Of a stretch of DNA of 10,164 bases, positions 6,165 to 10,164 are shown in pieces. Source of the DNA: JAXDLH01 sp034666705 (GTDB taxonomy: Bacteria; Chloroflexota; UBA6077; SHYK01); NCBI GenBank assembly GCA_034666705.1, contig JAXDLH010000484.1:1-10164 (forward strand), read 5' to 3'. The notes below the pieces were generated by a model, which was not told where the DNA came from, made no database searches, and worked only from the letters and a program-made list of their open reading frames with translations. The position numbers and the translations under genes are program-made. How positions within the stretch are numbered: the first letter of the stretch is position 1; the number at the start of each line of letters is the position of its first letter.

Positions 6165-6859
6165 CCCGCGTCTACCTCGTGCGTCACGGCTCTACGGAGT
6201 GGAACGAGTCGCGCCGCTTCCAGGGTCACCACGACGTACCGCTCAGCGCCCTCGGTCGTGCACAGGCCGCACGTGTCGCCATCCGCCTCAGCGTCGAGCC
6301 CATCGACGTGGGCTACAGCAGCGATCTGTTGCGGGCGCACGAGACGGCGCAGATCATCGTGGGCGAGCGACCGATCCCGATCATTACGGATGTGCGGCTG
6401 CGCGAGTGTTGCTTCGGGGAATGGGAGGGGCTCCGCCACGATGAGATTGCTGTGCGCGATCCCGAGCTGTGGGAGGCATATCTTGGAAATCCAGCGGAAA
6501 ATTGTCCGCCTGGCGGCGAGTCGTTGAACGTACTCGCAGAGCGGGTCGCCGCGGGGTTTCGCGCACTCGCCGGCGCGCCGATCACACCAGGCGAGACCGA
6601 AGAACCGAGCGGCTGGTTCGCCGCAGGGTCGACGAGCCCACGCGGCGTGCTACTGGCAAGCCACGGCGCGGCACTCGGGGTCCTGCTCCGCGCATTGCTC
6701 GGCTTCGATCCAGGGCGCGAGCGTGGACTCCCGATTCGGCCCGCCTCACTCAGCATCGTCGAGCTCGGCCCGCACGGCACGGAGGCGCTCGTTATCGGCG
6801 ATACGTCGCACCTGGAAGGGCTCGAAGAGACACGGGCTGCTTGGCCGACTCGGGCGTAG
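6161..6859 (+). CDS. cobC: Histidine phosphatase family protein, probable alpha-ribazole / adenosylcobalamin 5'-phosphate phosphatase (CobC-like)
   Basis: This 232-residue protein has the histidine phosphatase (phosphoglycerate mutase-like) fold. The phospho-accepting histidine is in LVRHGSTEWN (Arg8, His9), followed by SSDLLRAHETA, LRECCFGEWEGL (Glu82 as likely acid) and SHGAAL (His168). The superfamily includes sugar-phosphate phosphatases and mutases, so motifs alone do not fix the substrate. The position in one operon with cobS and cobT, joined to folC by ATGA, makes alpha-ribazole phosphate or adenosylcobalamin phosphate the best guess. A loop of about 20 residues rich in Gly, Thr and Glu precedes the SHG motif and makes the protein somewhat longer than a typical CobC. 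A dihydroneopterin phosphate phosphatase for folate synthesis is an alternative given folP and folC. Its last 68 bases overlap the opposing gene. Confidence 0.8.
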   Translation: MTRVYLVRHGSTEWNESRRFQGHHDVPLSALGRAQAARVAIRLSVEPIDVGYSSDLLRAHETAQIIVGERPIPIITDVRLRECCFGEWEGLRHDEIAVRDPELWEAYLGNPAENCPPGGESLNVLAERVAAGFRALAGAPITPGETEEPSGWFAAGSTSPRGVLLASHGAALGVLLRALLGFDPGRERGLPIRPASLSIVELGPHGTEALVIGDTSHLEGLEETRAAWPTRA

Positions 6860-7988
6860 CACCAACTGGCGAGGGCCGGATGCCTTGCACCCATTGGACT
6901 GCAGTTCCCACCCACCAACCGGCGAGACCAGCTACGACCGCGACAGCGATTGCGAACGGCAGCGCCGCAAGAATGTGGGGGAGGTCCCACGGGCGGGCCG
7001 CGACCTCGCTCAAGTAGCCGATGGCGGCCAGTGTCGTCGGCGGTCCCTGCAGCGGTATGTGGGGCAGCCAGGCCAGTGAGGCAGCCTCGGCGAGATAGAA
7101 GGTCGGCGCAAACGCGGCGGCTGCGGCAAGCGCCCGTCGCACGTCCGGTGCCCGCGTCGTCCCCGCCCAGAGGAGCATGTCAACCGCCACCGCCGGCACG
7201 ATGAGCGCCGGTGGGAATGGTAGCTGCGCGAAGCCGAGCCGCACGAGCAATAGGTGAGCGGCCACTGTGTAGGCCGTGTAGATACCTGCGACGAGCGTCG
7301 CGCCGCCTCGGCCGAGCGCCATCGACGCGATCAGCAGCGCGGGCGTGCCGACGAGCGCCGCGAGCATCGGATACTTCACGCTGTCACGAAAGATTGCCAG
7401 CACCAGCGTGTACCAGTTCAAGCTGAACATCGCGGCCCAGAGGATCACCGTCAGACACGTCGCCATCGCCGCCCGGTGGCCGAGCGTCCGGCCGGCGAAG
7501 CGCCGCGCATCGGCGCTCACTACCATGACCGCCCCGACGTTCAGCACGCAGCCACCGGCCAGTGCGAGCAGGTGCGGGAAGCTCCATACGTCGACGTCGC
7601 GGCCGAAGGTCCGGTGCCAGAAGTCGTCGACTGGCGCGGCGCCAATGATGATCGCGGCGCCGAATGCAACCAGCGCGAAGCCGAGGGGCAGTGCCCGCCT
7701 GAGCCGAATCGTCGGCCCTGGCATTCCCCAACCGAAGCGCAGCGTGCCGAGCAGCGCAGCAGCGCTGGCGGCAAAGGCAAGCCCAGTTCCACCGTAAAGG
7801 AGCAGGTGGGGCGGGGTCCAGAACGTCTCCCGTTTCAGCGTGACGTGCCAGGCGGCATCCCACGTGCCCCCGATCATGCCGATCACCGAGGCCGCGAGCA
7901 AGACGCCGAGAAGCACCCGCTGCGCCCACGGCCCAGCCTCAGCCCGCGCGGCGCTGCGGTCAATCACGTGTCCATTCCATATGCCCAT
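6792..7988 (-). CDS. Polytopic membrane protein with duplicated Trp-His motif, function unknown
   Basis: A 398-residue protein made largely of hydrophobic helices, perhaps nine or ten, with an N-terminal cytoplasm-like tail and a polar C-terminus. I do not recognise a named family. Two related segments stand out: WDAAWHVTLKRETFWTPPH (43-61) and DDFWHRTFGRDVDVWSFPH (121-139). Each has a Trp-His, a basic residue, an aromatic Trp and a Pro-His just before a membrane helix, giving His48/His61 and His125/His139. A third WDLPH occurs near the C-terminus. The pattern suggests an internal duplication and possible metal or haem binding within the membrane, but that is inference. ATG 7988 is supported by GGGAG (7995-7999) six bases upstream; the open frame continues upstream to 8375 without membrane-like or family-like sequence. 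The 3' end runs 68 bases into the opposing phosphatase gene. Confidence 0.85.
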   Translation of the reverse strand: MGIWNGHVIDRSAARAEAGPWAQRVLLGVLLAASVIGMIGGTWDAAWHVTLKRETFWTPPHLLLYGGTGLAFAASAAALLGTLRFGWGMPGPTIRLRRALPLGFALVAFGAAIIIGAAPVDDFWHRTFGRDVDVWSFPHLLALAGGCVLNVGAVMVVSADARRFAGRTLGHRAAMATCLTVILWAAMFSLNWYTLVLAIFRDSVKYPMLAALVGTPALLIASMALGRGGATLVAGIYTAYTVAAHLLLVRLGFAQLPFPPALIVPAVAVDMLLWAGTTRAPDVRRALAAAAAFAPTFYLAEAASLAWLPHIPLQGPPTTLAAIGYLSEVAARPWDLPHILAALPFAIAVAVVAGLAGWWVGTAVQWVQGIRPSPVGATPESAKQPVSLRALPGATYRR

Positions 7989-8259
7989 CGACTGCTCCCA
8001 ACGCCCAGGTTGGCGCACCACAGGGCATGAGGCACGCCACATCGCTCGTATTATCGCGCCGGCCCGCGGCGTTTCGGGTCGGCAGCATGCCGCGGCTCGC
8101 GAGCCGGCAGCACACGTGTCATGCGGCGGAGTGAAGCGGCGTTGGATCCCCCGGGGGTGCCGGCTGCGTGCCCCTCCGGGAAATGCCCCGCGTCGTTCGG
8201 GATGACGTGGAACTTGAGCGCTCGAAAAGCGTGCCGGGGGACGATGGCCGTCGGTTCCC
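7989..8259. other. Non-coding spacer rich in inverted repeats
   Basis: No convincing gene lies between the two minus-strand genes. The spacer holds the ribosome-binding site of the membrane-protein gene (7995-7999), a TATAAT-like GATAAT on the minus strand near 8050-8055 without a clear -35, and several palindromes. These include GCCGGCCC/GGGTCGGC (8058-8065 with 8076-8083), the perfect palindrome GGCTCGCGAGCC (8094-8105), and CCCCCGGGGG (8148-8157). I see no T-run after a hairpin that would mark a standard terminator. Confidence 0.5.
8117..8206. repeat. Candidate interspersed palindromic element with GTCAT...ATGAC ends
   Basis: The segment begins TGTCATGCGG and ends TTCGGGATGAC, so its ends are inverted copies of GTCAT followed by a GC-rich, purine-alternating arm. 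The centre carries CCCCCGGGGG. The layout resembles the roughly 80-100 bp dispersed palindromic repeats common in GC-rich Chloroflexota and similar genomes. Only one copy is in the window, so repeat status cannot be shown here; the arms match imperfectly. Confidence 0.3.
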
Positions 8260-9339
8260 TCAGAGCTCCAGGCGCAGCAAGCGGATCTCGAGGAATGCAT
8301 CGTCTCGGGCCAGGACGCGAAAGTCGAGACCGGACACGCCGAGCAGGCTGCCGAGAAGGCTCGTTTCGGAATCATGGGTTATCGCCAGATCGACGGCCTC
8401 GTCAGAGCTGCTGCTGAGCTCGGCACCGCGAATTCCGGCGAGGCTCCGAACGGCGCGCTGCAGCCGCGCGAGCTGGTCGTCCGGCAGGAGGGGGCGCACC
8501 CGAAGCCGCGTGATCGTGGCGTCGTCGCCTGGCATTGCGCCGAGGTCAGCCTGGGGCTCGGCTTCGTTCGCCGACGTTGCCTCGGACTCGCTTCCGAAGC
8601 TCATGAGCTTGGCCGCGCGCTCGGCCAACGGCGTGCTCGGCCCCCCCCGCTCGATGCTCGGTGGACCAGCAACCACATCCGGCTGCACCCATGGCGACGT
8701 CCCGCTGCCACCGGGATCGGCCGATAAACCGATGGTCGGAGCCACGACGGTCAGTGACCCAAATGACGCGGTGTCGGAGTCCTCCTCGATTGGCGACTGG
8801 CCGGCGTCGGCGTGGAATGCAGCGAACGGCGGCCGTACTTGAACGTCTCCTGGATGCTCGGCGGCGGCGATCGGAGAAGGTGGTGCTGGCTGATCCTCTG
8901 GGCGAGGCTGGGGTACTGCACCGCGGCCAACTTCGTTCTCGAGCGCCGCGAGCTGCTCGACGGTACGTCCCACGATCTGCGTCGTAGCGTCACGGGCACG
9001 GGCGAGGATCCCCGCGGTCTCTTCGCGGAGCTCGAGGAGAATTCGCGCAGACTCTTGGCGGTGGAGCTCGCACTCCTGGCGCAGCGCCTGTGCCTCGTCC
9101 CGCAAAGTCCTGGCGTCGACTCGCAGCCGGTCGACCTCGCCAGCGACGCGGTCGCGTTCCTCTTCGTTTTCCCGGGTGATCGCGGCCGCGCGGTTCACAA
9201 CAGCATCCATCTGGGCCTGAAGAACGCTGCCGAACCGCTCGTAATAGGCGAGCCGCTGCTGCGCGTCGGCGAGCGCTCGTCGCAACGCCTCAGGGGTATC
9301 GTCGCCCACCGAGTCAGGCTGATCCGGAGATAAATTCAT
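8260..9339 (-). CDS. Coiled-coil protein with disordered linker and small C-terminal alpha/beta domain, function unknown
   Basis: A 359-residue soluble protein in three parts. Residues 17-137 are almost entirely charged and heptad-like (EALRRALADAQQRLAYYERF, EEERDRVAGEVDRLRVDA, QALRQECELHRQES), predicting a long coiled coil. Residues 138-275 are rich in Pro, Gly, Ser, Ala and acids, with little order expected. Residues 276-359 form an apparent beta-alpha-beta-beta-alpha-beta unit (ITRLRVRPLL, PDDQLARLQRAVRSL, EAVDLAITHD, LDFRVLARDD, FLEIRLL), like ferredoxin-fold ACT or HMA domains but without a metal-binding CxxC. No signal peptide or membrane helix is seen. The start is well supported by GGGGAGG (9344-9350) four bases upstream of ATG 9339. 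DivIVA-like or other cytoskeletal scaffold roles are possible, but no diagnostic motif was found. It may share a transcript with the membrane-protein gene 271 bases downstream. Confidence 0.82.
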   Translation of the reverse strand: MNLSPDQPDSVGDDTPEALRRALADAQQRLAYYERFGSVLQAQMDAVVNRAAAITRENEEERDRVAGEVDRLRVDARTLRDEAQALRQECELHRQESARILLELREETAGILARARDATTQIVGRTVEQLAALENEVGRGAVPQPRPEDQPAPPSPIAAAEHPGDVQVRPPFAAFHADAGQSPIEEDSDTASFGSLTVVAPTIGLSADPGGSGTSPWVQPDVVAGPPSIERGGPSTPLAERAAKLMSFGSESEATSANEAEPQADLGAMPGDDATITRLRVRPLLPDDQLARLQRAVRSLAGIRGAELSSSSDEAVDLAITHDSETSLLGSLLGVSGLDFRVLARDDAFLEIRLLRLEL

Positions 9340-9367
9340 CGCGCCTCCCCGGGGCCGCGGTGCAGCG

Positions 9368-9388
9368 GCGCCATTTCAAGCCTGGCGC
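9368..9388. repeat. Short inverted repeat in divergent spacer
   Basis: GCGCCA (9368-9373) and TGGCGC (9383-9388) form a 6-bp stem with a nine-base loop, 29 bases upstream of the start of the coiled-coil gene. It could sit in the 5' leader of that gene; too short for a firm call. Confidence 0.3.
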
Positions 9389-9402
9389 GCCTTGCCTGCG
9401 CG

Positions 9403-9408
9403 TATGAT
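9403..9408 (+). promoter_or_regulatory. Possible -10 element for the nucleotidyltransferase gene
   Basis: TATGAT is one mismatch from the consensus -10 and lies immediately upstream of the large inverted repeat, so transcription would start near 9415, at the foot of the hairpin. No matching -35 is seen 16-18 bases upstream, so this is weak evidence unless an activator is used. Confidence 0.3.
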
Positions 9409-9417
9409 TAGTATCGT

Positions 9418-9455
9418 CATGAACCACTGCGCAATGCACGCGCAGTCGGTTCATG
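9418..9455. repeat. 15-bp inverted repeat, operator or 5' stem-loop
   Basis: Bases 9418-9432 (beginning CATGAACC and ending CTGCGC) are the exact inverse of 9440-9455 (GCGCAGT and GGTTCATG), except for one extra C at 9447. The loop is seven bases (9433-9439). All 15 pairs are Watson-Crick. It sits between two divergent genes, 79 bases from the minus-strand start and 61 from the plus-strand start, just after a TATGAT -10 candidate. Being perfect on both strands, it can act either as a two-fold DNA site for a dimeric regulator or as an RNA stem at the start of the plus-strand message. It is followed by no T-run, so a terminator is less likely. Confidence 0.6.
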
Positions 9456-9501
9456 CTGGTGCGGCCGCGCAGTCATTTTCCGGGAACAGCAGGTGGTATA
9501 C

Positions 9502-9506
9502 GGAGG
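9502..9506 (+). promoter_or_regulatory. Ribosome-binding site deciding the nucleotidyltransferase start
   Basis: GGAGG lies nine bases before GTG 9516 and supports that start over the in-frame ATG at 9453, which lies inside the inverted repeat and would add 21 residues not expected for the family. Confidence 0.55.
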
Positions 9507-9515
9507 CACGGGCGA

Positions 9516-10130
9516 GTGAGTCTTGAAGTAGCGGCCATCGTCCTTGCGGCGGGCGAGTCGTCACGAATGGGGCGTCCAAAACCGCTCCTCTCATTGGACG
9601 GCGAGACGTTTCTCGGGCACCTGCTCGGCGAGCTGCGCGCATCTCGTGCCAGCCGGATCGTCGTCGTGCTCGGCTTCCACCCCGAGGTGATCACCGAGGC
9701 GATGCCAGAGGTCGCACCGATCGCGGTCGTGAACCCGAATTACCCACTCGGCCAGCTTTCCTCCCTGCACGTCGGGCTGCGTCAGATCGGTGAGGAGACG
9801 GATGCCGTGATCATGTGTCTCGCCGACCATCCCTTTATCCCCCATACCGTCGTCGACGCGGTCATCGAGGCGCATGAGGCCACCGGGAAGGCTATTGTGG
9901 TCCCGACGCACAATGGCCGTCGGGGCCACCCCACGCTCTTCGCCGGCGCCTTAATTCCGGAGCTGCTTGCCGCGCCGCTCGATCAAGGCGCCAGGGTTGT
10001 GGTGCGGGCGCACGCCGATGATCTGCTGGAGCTGCCCACGGACGAGCCCGGTGTGCTGGCCGACGTCGACACGCCGCAGCAATACGAGGAGTGGCTGGCA
10101 CACTGGCGAGCGCGGACGGCAGCCCGGTGA
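9516..10130 (+). CDS. MobA/MocA-like nucleotidyltransferase, probable molybdenum cofactor cytidylyl- or guanylyltransferase
   Basis: This 204-residue protein is an NTP-transferase of the MobA/MocA type. The N-terminal nucleotide-binding signature AAIVLAAGESSRMGRPKPLL spans residues 6-25 (Gly13, Arg17, Lys22). It is followed by NPNYPLGQLSSLHVGL in the middle, the metal-binding region ADHPFIP (Asp104), GHPTLFAGALIPEL and a C-terminal DVDTPQQYEEW. In this family a CMP or GMP is attached to molybdopterin for enzymes such as xanthine dehydrogenase or aerobic CO dehydrogenase. MocA-like features (length near 200, GHPTLF) favour cytidylyl transfer, but sugar-phosphate nucleotidyltransferases share the N-terminal motif. 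No molybdoenzyme gene lies in the window to confirm it; the reading frame starting at the right edge could be informative. It is divergent from the coiled-coil gene. Confidence 0.85.
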   Translation: MSLEVAAIVLAAGESSRMGRPKPLLSLDGETFLGHLLGELRASRASRIVVVLGFHPEVITEAMPEVAPIAVVNPNYPLGQLSSLHVGLRQIGEETDAVIMCLADHPFIPHTVVDAVIEAHEATGKAIVVPTHNGRRGHPTLFAGALIPELLAAPLDQGARVVVRAHADDLLELPTDEPGVLADVDTPQQYEEWLAHWRARTAAR

Positions 10131-10137
10131 GCGAAGG

Positions 10138-10164
10138 ATGAAGGGATCCATGGAGCCATCCGTC
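10138..10164 (+). CDS. Possible start of a further gene, cut by window edge
   Basis: An open frame begins at ATG 10138 (MKGSMEPSV) or, more plausibly, at ATG 10150 (MEPSV), which has AAGGGA (10141-10146) just upstream. It starts 7 or 19 bases after the nucleotidyltransferase stop and would be co-transcribed. Only nine codons are visible, so no product can be named. Confidence 0.3.

Noticed and set aside
7254..8030. 258-codon plus-strand open frame
   Set aside because: It is antisense to the membrane-protein gene, lacks a ribosome-binding site and has a low-complexity polar composition typical of shadow frames in GC-rich DNA.
7989..8375. N-terminal extension of the membrane protein back to 8375
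   Set aside because: The extra 129 residues are Arg/Cys/Pro-rich without recognisable pattern, run through the palindromic spacer and into the coiled-coil gene, and ATG 7988 has a good ribosome-binding site.

Overview
This is a GC-rich bacterial window, densely coded, with many GTG starts and genes joined by 4-base stop/start overlaps. The gene content suggests a Chloroflexota-like bacterium, perhaps of the Thermomicrobia. The hints are an archaeal/cyanobacterial-type CobT next to a bacterial CobS and CobC, a single-domain SWIM protein, and a palindromic spacer of the GTCAT...ATGAC kind. This placement is inferred from gene content, not from a search.

Layout. 1-633 (minus): N-terminal 211 codons of a stomatin/slipin SPFH membrane protein, cut by the window edge. 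634-952: a divergent spacer with a convincing plus-strand sigma70-type promoter (TTGACC-17-TATACT, 773-801). Its roughly 145-nt leader includes a 14-bp hairpin just before a small SWIM zinc-finger gene (953-1222). 1288-6859 (plus): six closely packed genes, cobS copy 1, cobS copy 2, cobT, folP, folC and a cobC-type phosphatase. Four junctions are certain 4-base overlaps (ATGA or GTGA), and the cobS2-cobT junction may be a fifth. 6792-7988 (minus): a polytopic membrane protein with a duplicated Trp/His motif, overlapping the phosphatase gene tail to tail by 68 bp. 7989-8259: a non-coding spacer full of inverted repeats. 8260-9339 (minus): a coiled-coil protein with a small C-terminal alpha/beta domain. 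9340-9515: a divergent spacer with a near-perfect 15-bp inverted repeat. 9516-10130 (plus): a MobA/MocA-like nucleotidyltransferase. A further reading frame begins at the right edge.

How the genes work together. CobT activates the lower-ligand base to alpha-ribazole phosphate, CobS joins it to adenosylcobinamide-GDP, and the CobC-type phosphatase removes the phosphate. The operon therefore encodes the lower-ligand end of adenosylcobalamin synthesis. FolP (dihydropteroate synthase) and FolC (dihydrofolate/folylpolyglutamate synthase) sit inside it, so two cofactors that meet in methyl-transfer metabolism would be expressed together.

The most unusual points are: the tandem cobS pair, where the first copy has lost several conserved polar residues that the second keeps; the directional RNA hairpin in the SWIM leader; the duplicated W-H-x(12-13)-H motif in the membrane protein; and the long inverted repeat before the nucleotidyltransferase. 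I saw no CRISPR array, insertion sequence, tRNA, rRNA or clear phage gene.
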